This document shows positions 53,701-64,000 of a stretch of DNA of 64,000 bases, one piece after another. Position numbers and translations under genes: made by a program. The notes beneath the pieces are model-generated. The model ran no database searches and was not told where the DNA came from. It saw only the letters and a list, made by a program, of their open reading frames with translations. The stretch covers positions 26,215,325 to 26,279,324 of the forward strand of contig NC_089316.1 of the NCBI RefSeq assembly GCF_036669915.1, written 5' to 3'. How positions within the stretch are numbered: the first letter of the stretch is position 1; the number at the start of each line of letters is the position of its first letter. The DNA comes from Pocillopora verrucosa. Its lineage: Eukaryota; Cnidaria; Anthozoa; Scleractinia; Pocilloporidae.

Positions 53701-56700
53701 AGGACCATGATTTCACGCGAACCCTGAGTCGCCAAATAATAGACACAAAAAGTCCGAGGACAACCGGCATGTGAAACCTTTACCTACCGCGTTATTTATG
53801 ACCGAAAGTTCAACCAGGTGCCTTAAACATTCCAGCTTTTCCAACTCTGCTATGTCCTAAAAAAAAAACAAAAAAAAGATCATCTTCGAAACTTAAAACG
53901 AAAAAAGCGTAAAACTGGCTCCCCGATATAAGTAAACGTGGGAAATAAATAATGATAATAATTGACCTGAAATAGCCGTGTTTAATTTAGGAGCGACTTT
54001 AGGAGACAACTCACTTGAATACGGTTCATTCCTAAGTACAACCGCTGGAGATTTTGAAGAGGCTCCAGGTTAGAAAGTTCTCTTATCCTGCGAAAAAGTC
54101 ACAAAATGTGAGAAAAATAATTTTTTTTCAAGAGATGTACAGGGACAGCATTTTTTTTAGACATCATTTATAACCACGTCAAAAGTCTCTAAGAACGCTA
54201 AAGTCAACGACCATCTCATTGGAAGGCTTTTACCCACTTTTCCCAAGGCTGTTTCATGAAATGAAGAGTTCGCATGGCATTTTCCTGCCATACAACGCGT
54301 TTTCTTCAGTGTGGTTTGTGAGAGCTTTAACCCTTCAACTCTCACGAGTGAATGAGTTCTAGTTTTTCCTGACAGGTTACCCTTAAATCAATTATTAGGG
54401 TCATAAAAAGGAAGGAAATAATCATCAATTTTAGAAGCTCCTGATTCTCAAACAAATGTTCCTTGTCAGTAATATAAGAAATATAAAAGTAACTGTACTG
54501 AGAATATTAATACTGATCTTGGGGTGTAAAGAGCTGAATATATGACTTTCATATATTCCTAGCCGTTTATTCATCACTTCACGGGTTTATTTAGAACCAG
54601 TATAATGACCAGCTCCCATTTGGCTTGTCAGCTCAGTTGGTAGAGCGTTGCACCGGTATCACAGAGGTCATGGGTTCAAATCCCGTACAGGCCTGAATTT
54701 TTTTCAGGCCTTATTTTCACTACTGCTCAAGTAGTGTGCATTACTGCGAGGATCACTTTCATTCACGTCTTTATCCGCAGTTCAAATATATGACTTTCAG
54801 ATATTCTTAGTCTTTTAAAGGAAGACATAATTACTATGAAAGTTGAAGACACTAAAAAAAATTATTTTACCTGTTTTCTTCCATGTGCAGCTCTGTTAAA
54901 TGCCATTGACTCATAAATGACGTGCTGGAAAGATTCTAGACAAAAAAATTCATAAATGAATAAATCAAATTACAAGCCAGGGCCCAGTTGTTCAAAGGCT
55001 AATTAGCAGTAACCCAGGGTTAAATTTTAATCCAGGTTTCTATATTTCTCTGTTGAAAAGCCATTTTGGAATAATTTTACCCAATGTTTTTATAGCATTC
55101 AATTATCAAATTGTAGTCAAAAAGAAATAAACTGAATTTTCTCTTCAAGCTTTCAGATCTGAAATAAAATTTCACTTTAACCTCAGGTTATCTTAACCCA
55201 GCTTTGAACAACTCGGCCCAGATAAACAGAAACAGTTTGAGTAAAACAAAACTTAAACAAAACAGCTTTCACTTAAAAAAAAAAACTACATTTGTTACAA
55301 AGATGTCACCTTTATCTTATTTCGATCCAAAACAAGTTCGCGAAGTTCTTGGAGTCTTTCAAGTCCTTCCACTTTGTTTATTTCATTTCCTACAAGAAAA
55401 ATGTTCGGATCAATATCACTATGTAGGCAATTGCCCACCTACCCCTCCCTTAGCCCAACAACAGTCAATTGATAACAAGTTGGGGTTAATGTTGAGTTAG
55501 GGGAGGGGTAGGTGGGCAGATATTGATATTGATCCAAATGTTCCTAGTATTCACTTATGACAACGAACAAAGCTCCACATTGTCATTTAGAAAATAAATA
55601 GTGTACTTCGACTTTATCTTCTACAATTTATGTAACACTAATATATATATAATTTTATTATGTGCTATTAGCTGTCATAGCTGTTAATATTAATCGAACC
55701 ATTTTCAGACTTCCCTATTATCAAAGAAATAGTGTTTTTCTCTTCTTTTCCTTTCTTTTTAGGTGTGCATTTGTGTAATCTCCCTGACCAGTAATTTATT
55801 TTCCATTTAATGCTTATGTCAACTGGCTGCCTGGCTTCGCTGCCTGGGTCCAATGGTTGTTCATACACTAATTTTACTTTAAATCTTTTCTATTTTCCAA
55901 TAGCTAATAAGACAGGAGAGTTTACAAATGAAGAGGATTATCTTAATTAGTTAATTAAACCGAAAAAGATAACTATTTACCCTGTAGAAACAGAGCCCTT
56001 AAGTTAGTTAGTCGTGACAAGTGAAGGGCCGCCATATTGGTAATACCATTGTACCTGTAGACACACAAAAGAGAATATCACAATTTGTCCAAAAACCTTT
56101 CGTTTCAGTAAAAGATAACATAGATAAACTCCACCTCGGTAGTTCACACCACATCTATGAAATTCCAAAGGACGCTAGGATATTTTGTCTTACCCCAAGT
56201 GAAGAACCTCGAGATTGGGGAGAACTGGAGTAAAATTCTCTGGGTTTGTAATCTCCAATCCCGAAGAGACATCACTGCCTCGTTTCGGCGCGTTTGCTGG
56301 TGACGTCGCTTTGGGCTTTGCGACCACGCATTCAATGTGATTATGATTAAGACAAAGGACCTGGGGAGGAAAAAAGTAACGCAAACCTCATCAAACCTGG
56401 TTTTACACAATTGTTACAATAATTTTCACTAACATATTTCTTCTTTACACTAGACTTCTTACAAAATAGTAAACATTAAATGCTTTGTAAACAGTACTTC
56501 AGATGATTTGAACACGAGAAATTTACTCACCTCGGTCTACGCGTTGGAGACGCGGTGGTCTATATATGGCCTAAAAGTAATCGAGAGGTCTGGGTCCAAG
56601 CCCTAGCCTCCCTCCACCCAGGAGTGTAAATGAATACCGTAGGTCATTACCTTAAGATTGATGAGGTTCACCAAGCCGCCAAATGAAGTGAGTGAGTTAT

Positions 56701-59700
56701 GTTCAAGATTCACACTGAAATCGTAAAAGGAGAACCACGATTTGTTAAGAATCAAAGAAAATTACATAATGACAGAGTCAGCAGGGAGGATGCACTTTTT
56801 ACACTCCTATGTGTGGAGTAAACTAGCTTCCTGATCGTCCAAGAACAGACCGTAAATGAAGCTTTCGACAACTATTTATCTAGTCCCTCTACTGTTTCAA
56901 GCTCATTTCCAGTGTCCTCTTCCTTTCTCAAAGGGGAAAAGCCTAAAGACACTGGAAACGAGTCTACCCACAAATGCATACACACAAGAAAGGCATCTTA
57001 GAGCGCAAAACGACGCCTGCTGGTACCTACCTTCTCAAGTTAAAAAAAGCGTCTTTAGTTCCAAGATCCACAGTTCTTAGTGAGCTGTGGGGTAAGTCAA
57101 GCTCTCTGAGATCGGAGAAGTTTGAGTGTCCCAAACGTTCGGCAATAAAATCAGGAGTTAGCCTGAGATACAAAACATAGGGAAATATAATGAGCTAATC
57201 ATTCTTACAGCACGTTTTATCTGGTCAAATAAAAGTCTTTCGAAACTTTACTCATCGATTATTTTCCAATCATAAAACGAGATTACTGACCTTCCTCCAA
57301 ACATATCTTTGGCCAGACTTCCCTCTGAAGTTTCCTTAAAAAGAATAGCAACGCCAATTGAAGAAAAGTACACACGCTAAATTCGATTTCTTTCTTAAAA
57401 GAGAAAAGAAGAAACTCTCTTAAGATTTCTACAGGGTAAGGCTTCAATTTCAAAGAAAATCGTTGAAAGCTACTAAGAAATTAAAAACATTGATTGGAAA
57501 GTAAACTGTCAATAAAAATTACGATGTCGTCAAAAATTTCAGTATCGATTCCTATTCCAAAGAAGAACCTTTTCTCGACCAACTGAATTAACATGTTTGA
57601 ACTCTGTGGACCGCAAAGAGATGATTTGTCACTTGTTATATGAAGTAGGCTTCCTAAGGATTTGTCATACCACAGCTAATCCATCCAAAGCCTTGAGTGA
57701 TGTCAGGTGATAAATAACGAACAAACGGTAGTTCTGACCAGCGGTAGACATCGGATTACCGCATAGGTCCAGAATAAGAAGACTGGGGAGAGTCTAGGAA
57801 AAAGAAGGAATCCAGTTCAGATACATGTCAACAAAACTAACCCTTTACACCCTAACATCAGTATGCATATTCTCCGTACTATTCTCATACATTTCTTAAG
57901 GTGCTGACAAGGAGAATTTGCTTAGCAATCAAGAGCTGCTTTATTTAGTGATCATTTCCTTTAATCTCATGAGCTTAATGCGTGATTTAGGGGTGATATT
58001 GTAAGGAGAAAGTAGATGCCAGTCACTCTGAGGAGTCAAAGGGTTAACGGCAAAAACGACCACATCACCATAAGAAAGTTTCCATTCCTTTTTTACCTTG
58101 AGATTGTAAACCTCTCGTATGTTCGCTAGTGTGTTGTTTCCTATGTAAAACTCCTGGAGGCTCTGACAATTCTGGAAAGGAAGACAAATTGAAAATAAAT
58201 TTAGGCTTCATTTTTTCATGAAACTCTAACTTTTTCAAAGCTTTTTTGAAATAAATGGCAAGCCGTGACGTATCTTTCAGTGATGACAATACTATAAATA
58301 CCTGCAAGCCACGTAGATGAGATATGGCGTTGTTTTCCACGGATAAATATCTCAATCGAGGAAGCTTCTCCAACATTCCGGTATCAAGAGTAGTGAGTTG
58401 ATTCCCAGCCAGGCTTAGCCATGTTAGCATGGACTGCTTACTTAACCCTGACAGAAACCCAAAGAAATTGATCTCAGTAACACGGGCCGCGATTGGTTGA
58501 TAAAGTGTCTCAGTATAGAACACTACCATAGATTGGCCAACTGACACCTTCAAATAACGCGACCTTTGATTGGTCAATGAAACCTAGTTTTACAAGCTCC
58601 TAATGTGCGTATATAAAGGACGTTATGTTGCTGAAGCAACATTTCATAGAAGACAACTTTGACAAACACTGAACTTTACCTTCAAACTTGTTAATGCAGT
58701 TGTTTTCAACAGAAAGCTCCTCCAAATGAACACAAGACTCGAGACCCTAAAGAAAAAGGTTTGTTTACAGATAACTTATGGAAGTTTTGGCGGAACTTTG
58801 GCGCACGCGTCGATGCGCATTTTGACTGACGAACTACAATGATTGGCTTTATCGCTCATCCAATCAGATCTGGATGACGAAATCTTTCGCAAACTTATCT
58901 CTGGTTGCTCAAAGCACGTTCTAGAAAAAAACCGTCCGTCTTTGCAGGGAATTGACTACAGTTCTTTGATTGCTCAGAAAATTTTCATTAAGGTATAATT
59001 AAGTACAGAAAAGTTGAAGAAATTCCAAAATTTCCAGTTGTTCACGCACCTCAATCTTAGTAAGATCGTTGCCGTTGAAAGACGCCCATCGTAAATTTTC
59101 CAGTTGCTCCATGTTCGCTAACTTTCCAAGATGCTGATTATCGAGGTTCACCGTTGTAACCTAAAACAGAGAGAAATGATTGCTCGTATCAGAACCAAAC
59201 TTCGTCACCGACTTAGCCTGCCCATCACTCAGTTGCTGAAGGGAGCAAGGAAGGAAAGGGGGGGGGGGGGGGAAAGGGGGCGAGAGAGAGGCAGCATGAT
59301 TATTTTTTTCAGTCCTCCCTCGGCACTGAAACAAAAAAAAGAGGGGGTGGGGCTCGGCGGTAGGACGGTTTTGTCTAGTCTTCGTTCCTTCCTGCGATCA
59401 CTTCAATTTTCAATCGACTTTCCTGGTCAAAGCAAAAGAAAGCCTCAAATAGACCATTTACTAAGAGAACATTGTTTACAAAGATTACTCATTTTGACTA
59501 ATACCTTGATAAACCATTGGCTGTCATCGTCTTGTAACTTAACAGGTCTATTTTGACTGCTGGCCAGGATAGCTTGAGCAGTCGGTACCAGGCTCAAAGT
59601 GCGCGGTTTGCTCTGGTCTGTCCGAGCATGCGCCAGAATAGCGAAAGAAGAAGGGCGGGAAGCGGCCGCCATCTTTAACGCTGTTGTCATCTCCTCGTCA

Positions 59701-62700
59701 GTAACTTGAACTCCATCCAAATACTCCAGGTTTTTCAGTCTGCCAAGAGCTCGCATTCTTAAAGTTTCGGGCTAGGAAATAACAACAGATTTAGCCTTCT
59801 TTTGTTTTCAAAGCGTTCAGAGCGTTAGTTTTTTAAACCATACCCAAGTCATCCTGTTATTTTCTTTGACAAGACATTCAACACTCACAGAGCCTCTCTT
59901 TCCACTCAAGAGTGAAAATACAGCACCGCGCACGTGTATTACACCATCTACACGCGTGTCAACCTTGCGTCATTCGTGGGGCTTACACGTGCTTGCAATG
60001 CATGTGACACCAAGCGTAAAGTAGCAAAATGATTTGGGCGTTGTGGTTTACACTTGCAAACTATCGGGGAAACTGGAGAATGCTGGGAATAAAGATGGAC
60101 CAGAATCCCATACAGGGGGAGAACTAATACCCCTAGTCTTTTTTTGGTTCAGCTTCAGCATTTCAGCTCCTACAGTCACAGCCATTATACCTCTCTGACG
60201 TTACCCCATTCGCTAACGTATAAGTATAGGAAATCGTATGAGCGCGAGTGCATTTCGTGATTTATGGGCACGAGTAATGTTTTGAAAGTTCTCAAAATTG
60301 CACGAGCCGTAGGCGAGTGCAATTTGAGAACTTTCAAAACATCACGAGTGACCATAAATCACGAAATGCACGAGCAGGTTCATACGATTTTTCATTTATT
60401 ATATTCTCGATTTTTTTTATAATTTGGTGTTCAAATTTGGCGCTTCCCCGGTGTTTCCATGGCAACTTCTCCGTATTGCACTCTATAACCTCTATTGCAC
60501 TCTATAACCTATTTATGCATTCATCATTGACCAATCAGAAACGCGATATTTTGTTGAGTATATAATAATAGTCTGTACTCGCACCAAGTGGCTCATGCAG
60601 CCAGAGCTTATCCTGGTTTCCATAGCATGGAGCGATTAGGAGTATCACTACTTCCCCCCTCCCCTCCCCCATGGGAAAACAGTCCACCGCAACGTTACCC
60701 CCCAGCATTTCATCAAGCTTTCCTAGCAATTCGCTGGCACCTATTTATACTCGTGAATTAGGAGAGGCTCTGTGAGAGGATAGTGTTTTGCCTAAGATCA
60801 CAACACAATGACCCAGCCAAGTCTCGACCCGGTGTCCAGCGCTCTAACCATCACTCACTAACGTATTCGTGTTGGTAATTTATTCTTTCCCACTTACTAA
60901 TGTATGCGAATTAATTATCAATGGCTCACTTTTTGCCAAGGATTATTGCGCGTGTCCAGATAAGTAAGAGTGATCACGTGTTTCCTCATGATGCCCAGTT
61001 CCTCTCGGGTGTGCGTCAGAAGGTTCCAACTCACATCTAAATGCTTTAGACGATTGCAGCCCTATGAAGACACACAAAAAATTTTGTCAATCGCTTCAAA
61101 AAAGTAACGTCGTGATATCAAGCTTGTGCTTCATCCTCTTCCCTACATAATAACACAACATCTGTCTACACAGACCTTCAATCCATCCAAGGTTGTGATT
61201 TTGTTAAAACTGACGTCAAGATACTCCAAAAATATCTGCAAAACAAGAACAAGGAATTATTTCTAAGACCTCAACGATGACAACAACACAAAGAAAAGCC
61301 ATGAAAAATACGGGAAAATGTCCCCTAGCCCCACAACAATCAACTGGTAACAAGTTAGGGTTGAGTGTGGTTGGGTAAGGGGAGGGGTAAGTGCGCAGTT
61401 GCTCAGTACTGACGTTGATTCAAAATAAGGTGGGTGGGGGGAAACATTGTACAATTCATAGTATACGACAAAAAGATTTTTAAAAAGACCATTAAAATTC
61501 TAATATCAGCATGCAAGCTCTCAATACCGTTCTCTATACATTTCCTGTGGTATCTCAAGGAGAATGTGTCTAACAATCAACTAAAAGAGCTTCTTGAGTT
61601 TGCAGTCATTTCCTTTGTTCACATGGCGTTAATATTTGATTTAAGGGTGATACTGTAGAGAAATTAGATACATATCACTTTCCTTACTTGAATAATTTTG
61701 TAGCTTCGTCTTTTTTTGAGGTCAAAAAACTTTGCAAGCCCATAGCAAAACTGATATAAAAATTCTGATTGGTTAGATCTTAATCTTACCATGTGACTGA
61801 CGTCATCCAATCGCGTTAGTTCATTGTAGCTGACTGTCAACCTCTTGAGGGCCGTCATACAATTCACGAGCTGTAAGCGGCTCAGACCGTTGCCATGGAG
61901 ATTTAAGCACTGGCCGAGAAAGAATGGAAAAGAAATAAGACAAATGAGTCTAAAATGCTATAAAAAGGGAGTTTGAAAAGCAGCGTGACGTCACTTACAA
62001 CAATATGTTCCAAACACTCCACATTGCACCTTTTAAACAACAGTTCTTCTGTTAGGGCAATAAACCTGAAAACAGAGACGAAAACAGTATACACAATAAC
62101 AACACATTTAAGGTAAATTTTAAACATTTTTAAATTCAAAACTTCAAAACGTTCCGTTTCTAAAGTTCTTAGTAGATGGCACGAAGTTTAAAAATCGACG
62201 GTTAGGTAAGGTAAACTTTATCTAGCCTGAGTGGCCCAGTCAGCTACATATTCTCCCAGAATTTGAACAATACAAAAAGAAAATCGAGGAAGGGGCTCAT
62301 GCATATAAGATTTGTCAATACTAACGGGACGAGTAACGGAAAAATGGTTTGAATTCGCACTTTAGCCAAGAGAGTTTATAAAATTAAGTCGGATCCACCC
62401 TCCCTCCCACTCACGTTCTTTTGTTAGCAAAGCCACGTGACCGGCCGTAACCAGGTTCTTTCCTGAGGGAAGAAGAGAGAAGACCCTGGGAACGAGTTCG
62501 AGGTTGGGACAGTCCCTGAAAACTGATAGATCACTGCTACCATTGGTTGTAAGACTACAGTAGACAGAAATATTTTATCTCCTTACCCTCTCTCCCCTTC
62601 TCTCCCCACCCTCTCTACCCTACCAAAAGATGCCTAATTACCTTGGTCTTGTAGGAATAACAGGTTCCATGTTCAAAACATTCTCGTCAGGAATGTTTTC

Positions 62701-63685
62701 TTTCTCCTCCCCAGGCTCCCCGTTCTGTTTATAACTTGGCGTGGTCACATCCCCGTAATAATAAATAAACGAAGATTTGGGTTTCACCTGAGGAAAAAGT
62801 GGAATCGATTGACAAAACTAAAGAATGACAATCCTCTTATCCTCTTAGCTGATCCTAATTGATACCTGCCCGAGTCCCTGAGCGACGCGAGCCGGCTAGA
62901 GGTCTGCAAGGGGTCTAGCGCTGAGTAGGGCCAGACCCCAAGCAAACCTCTCCCTGACTTGTCTCAAATCTTCCCGCGGGTGGAAAAACGCGCGTTCCGC
63001 ATACCCCTATAATACGGCTAACAAGTGCCTTCTATCTTTTCCATTACTAAAACCATCGTTCGGAACTTCCAAGGTGTCAGGAAAGATTAGCGATTAGTGG
63101 ATAATCCTTACCAGAATTATGTCAGGGAATAACAAGTAAAAGATATTTCCTACAGGACAAAAAAACCGAAAATTATTTCCTTGCCTTGGTGATATATTCG
63201 AAATCCACCACGTACTCCGGTAATACCATCTCGTGATCAAACACGAACCACGCGCACTGCCGCGCGCTGCACTCGCAACTCGTGTCCATAACTTGTCTCT
63301 TTATTGTCGATCCAGGTCTGCTCGGACAGTTCTCGTGTTTTCGCGCTCGAAATACTGAGTCTGCTCCGCGATATGTTGCTCTAGTGATCCTTGACAAAAA
63401 CAGAAACGCTCATCAATTTAGTTATAAAAGGAACATTTATGCCACTTGGAGGCCTTCGACTTTGCAGATATTCGCATCATAGACGAGACAAACTTCGCCC
63501 AATACTTGCTTCCGTGAATTCGCAAGGTCAAGTGAGTGAATCGCGTGTTCTGATTGGTTACCTTTGAGGACAATCGGGCCCCCGAGTATCGGGATGTTTC
63601 GCTAGGACCCTCAAAAAACCCACATCTAGGATCTTCTTGACAGCAGTTTTAATAACAGAAGGCTCAAAATATAGCCACTCTACTT
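50748..63685 (-). CDS. LRRC9: Leucine-rich repeat-containing protein 9, 5' end off window
   Basis: Twenty-five exons: 63685-63562, 63389-63185, 62787-62642, 62065-61999, 61909-61790, 61235-61176, 61061-60930, 59771-59505, 59160-59050, 58746-58680, 58447-58302, 58171-58097, 57793-57671, 57334-57291, 57162-57031, 56714-56651, 56360-56194, 56054-55981, 55389-55310, 54935-54871, 54087-54015, 53856-53788, 53035-52910, ~52754-52676, 50998-50748. They join in frame to ~955 residues. A Cys-rich segment (SCECSARQCAWFVFDHEM) precedes several LRR blocks (ILDLCGNP, YLSVENNAI, VLCLNHNHIE, LVLDRNKI). The conserved MFGGRLTPDFIAERLGHSNF and DGIPVSSDEKTKAE are typical of LRRC9. Human LRRC9 is ~1,450 residues, so about the first third lies beyond 64000. 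LRRC9 is a poorly characterised LRR protein, often linked to cilia by expression. The intron after 63185 uses a GC donor. The last join has two possible frames. Confidence 0.87.
52676..52756 (-). CDS. LRRC9: LRRC9 penultimate exon with alternative acceptors
   Basis: The acceptor reads CGCTAG|AG|TGG. Using the second AG (start 52754) gives WNAKHDVSFGTQSPRNRDNT and a phase 1 end. That joins in frame to the Ser-rich last exon (NHSLQTLSTSDSTHSLSGD ... DTSRLDM, stop at 50748). Using the first AG (start 52756) gives a phase 0 end and sends the last exon into a different frame, stopping at 50786. The Ser/Gly-rich version looks more like a disordered C-terminus, and I favour it. Confidence 0.5.
53083..53612. 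mobile_element. Possible TIR element in LRRC9 intron
   Basis: AACACAGCAGTCAAACGTCT followed by GCGCATGCGC at the left is matched by its inverted counterpart (GCGCATGCC then ACATTTGACTGCTGTGTTTT) at the right, ~530 bp apart. The interior contains the hairpin at 53278-53358 and no gene. It may be a non-autonomous DNA transposon of unassigned family. Confidence 0.5.
53278..53358. repeat. Near-perfect 40-bp-arm hairpin
   Basis: AACCTCGTTCCCAGGGTCTC on the left is repeated in reverse complement at the right end, and the two arms meet at CCCTGGAGCTCCAGGG. A half copy (AAGACCCTGGGAACGAG) is at ~62485-62502. Confidence 0.75.
54329..54537. repeat. Subfamily B MITE in LRRC9 intron
   Basis: AACCCTTCAACTCTCACGAG at the left and TGATCTTGGGGTGTAAAGAG at the right; interior with GGAAATAATCATC and TTCCTTGTCAGTAATATAAG. 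It lies directly beside the SINE at 54540-54800. Confidence 0.6.
54540..54800 (+). repeat. tRNA-derived SINE with flanking direct repeat
   Basis: Complete copy: 5' leader (TTTATTCATCACTTCACGGG), head with GTCAGCTCAGTTGGTAGAGC and GGGTTCAAATCCCGT, then AGGCCTGAATTTTTTTCAGG hairpin and a tail ending TTATCCGCAGTTCAAATAT. ATATATGACTTTCA occurs at both ends (54538 and 54787), either target duplication or part of the family's repeat structure. Located in an LRRC9 intron. Confidence 0.7.
54980..55222. mobile_element. MITE related to the GGGCCCAGTTGT family
   Basis: The left end AGGGCCCAGTTGTTCAAAGG pairs with the right end CTTTGAACAACTCGGCCCA. Inside, CAGGGTTAAATTTTAATCC and TATCTTAACCC also pair. 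It ends ~90 bp before the LRRC9 exon ending at 55310. Confidence 0.6.
55407..55533. mobile_element. CCCCTCCCTTAGCCCAA palindrome copy
   Basis: GGATCAATATCACTATGTAG at the left and GCAGATATTGATATTGATCC at the right form inverted ends around a core with ACCCCTCCCTTAGCCCAA and GAGTTAGGGGAGGGGTAGG. Starts 18 bp after the LRRC9 exon that begins at 55389. Confidence 0.7.
56525..56660 (+). repeat. Truncated second-family SINE
   Basis: ACGCGGTGGTCTATATATGG, GAGAGGTCTGGGTCCAAGCC and AGGAGTGTAAATGAATACC occur in the order of the tRNA-derived family seen at 17215-17430, with internal deletions. Confidence 0.45.
57838..58047. repeat. Subfamily B MITE in LRRC9 intron
   Basis: The best-preserved B copy: CCCTTTACACCCTAACATCA at the left, CTGAGGAGTCAAAGGGTTAA at the right, with TGCATATTCTCCGTACTATT and GGTGATATTGTAAGGAGAAA inside. 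It ends 50 bp from the exon at 58097. Confidence 0.75.
60229..60375. mobile_element. Foldback hairpin related to the one at 15353
   Basis: The arms (AAATCGTATGAGCGCGAGTG and GATTTATGGGCACGAGTAAT / complement) are ~70 bp and meet at GCACGAGCCGTAGGCGAGTG, the same loop motif as in 15353-15496. It lies in an LRRC9 intron. Confidence 0.7.
60570..60860 (-). repeat. Second-family tRNA-derived SINE
   Basis: Minus strand: GGTTAGAGCGCTGGACACCG (A-box side), GGGTCGAGACTTGGC (B-box), TTGTGTTGTGATCTTAGGC, CAGAGCCTCTCC, then a tail through AGCGAATTGCTAGGAAAGC to CATAGCTCC-like CCATGCTATGGAAACC. It lies in an LRRC9 intron. Confidence 0.6.
61313..61425. mobile_element. Degenerate CCCCTCCCC palindrome copy
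   Basis: CCCCTAGCCCCACAACAATC at the left and GGTTGGGTAAGGGGAGGGG at the right, with GTTGCTCAGTACTGACGTTG in the outer arm. It matches the family at 26288, 31256 and 55407 but has lost most of its left arm. Confidence 0.5.
61495..61690. repeat. Degenerate subfamily B MITE
   Basis: Ends are lost, but the B interior is clear: ATCAGCATGCAAGCTCTCAA, TGGTATCTCAAGGAGAATGT, TTTAAGGGTGATACTGTAGA. Located between LRRC9 exons 61790 and 61235. Confidence 0.5.
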
Positions 63686-64000
63686 CTGAATACAGTTGAC
63701 AAAAAAAAGAAAAATGTCTTGGTAACAAAAACACTTCATATCGCGCTACCAAGCAAGTTTATCGAACTTGTTCAGGTCGCACTTCGTCAACATACAGCCA
63801 TCTTGTTTGGGGCGAGCTTGGTTCGCAGATATATATTAGCTAAGTCGACAATTAGGAGTTTCGGTGTTCAATTCTGCCTTGGCTTTTAAGCGACGACACT
63901 GCCTTAAAACATACAGTTCTTACAATACAAATTTCTGACATACTTGTTTTCGTTTTTTGCCGGAACGACTTTTCCGACAAACACTTTAGCTACAATCAGC
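63686..64000. other. LRRC9 intron at the right edge
   Basis: No exon recognised. A minus-strand ATG near 63798 is followed by a stop after four codons. The N-terminal LRRC9 exons are expected beyond the window. Confidence 0.4.

Noticed and set aside
54628..54700. tRNA gene on the plus strand
   Set aside because: Same SINE family, with the anticodon arm degenerate and the standard GGCCTGAA tail attached.
59131..59556. 141-codon plus-strand frame
   Set aside because: Crosses a long G-run and is antisense to an LRRC9 exon and intron.

Overview
The window is animal nuclear DNA: intron-rich, AT-rich and loaded with short non-autonomous repeats. The gene set (BOLA1, a clavesin-like CRAL-TRIO protein, DHX35, ASPH, a kelch-like protein, EXT1, LRRC9) is metazoan. 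The dense TIR elements beginning AACCCTTTAACTCCCA and the tRNA-derived SINEs are, from memory, typical of hexacorals, so a stony coral or close relative is my best inference. No bacterial or viral genes are visible.

Layout. 1-1538: repeat-rich, with a SINE and a TIR element. 1539-6412 (-): single-pass Ig-like membrane protein whose short stalk exon is present three times. 6413-9995: intergenic, with a MITE pair and degenerate minisatellites. 9996-13026 (-): BOLA1 (first coding exon unresolved). 14468-16915 (+): three-exon clavesin-like gene. 18184-20289 (-): intronless DHX35. 20452-25887 (+): ASPH, head to head with DHX35 across 162 bp. 28313-30669 (-): two-exon BTB-BACK-kelch gene. 31840-33000: broken and inverted Penelope-like element. 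37192-47432 (+): seven-exon EXT1. 50748-63685 (-): the C-terminal 25 exons of LRRC9, whose 5' part lies beyond the right edge.

The genes are unrelated housekeeping or cell-biology genes (Fe-S and redox metabolism, lipid transfer, RNA splicing helicase, 2-oxoglutarate hydroxylation in the ER, ubiquitin adaptor, heparan sulfate polymerisation, probable ciliary LRR protein). They form no operon or pathway. Splice sites were assigned by reading-frame phase and protein homology recalled from the families. All exon joins listed keep frame except where stated.

The most interesting material is structural. A ~320-bp palindrome in EXT1 intron 5 has both arms carrying hammerhead-ribozyme-like cores, and a matching core lies at the 3' end of the Penelope-like relic. 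The Ig-like gene has a triplicated symmetric exon. DHX35 is intronless in an otherwise intron-rich neighbourhood. About 30 related MITE copies occur, several ending within a few tens of bases of splice sites.
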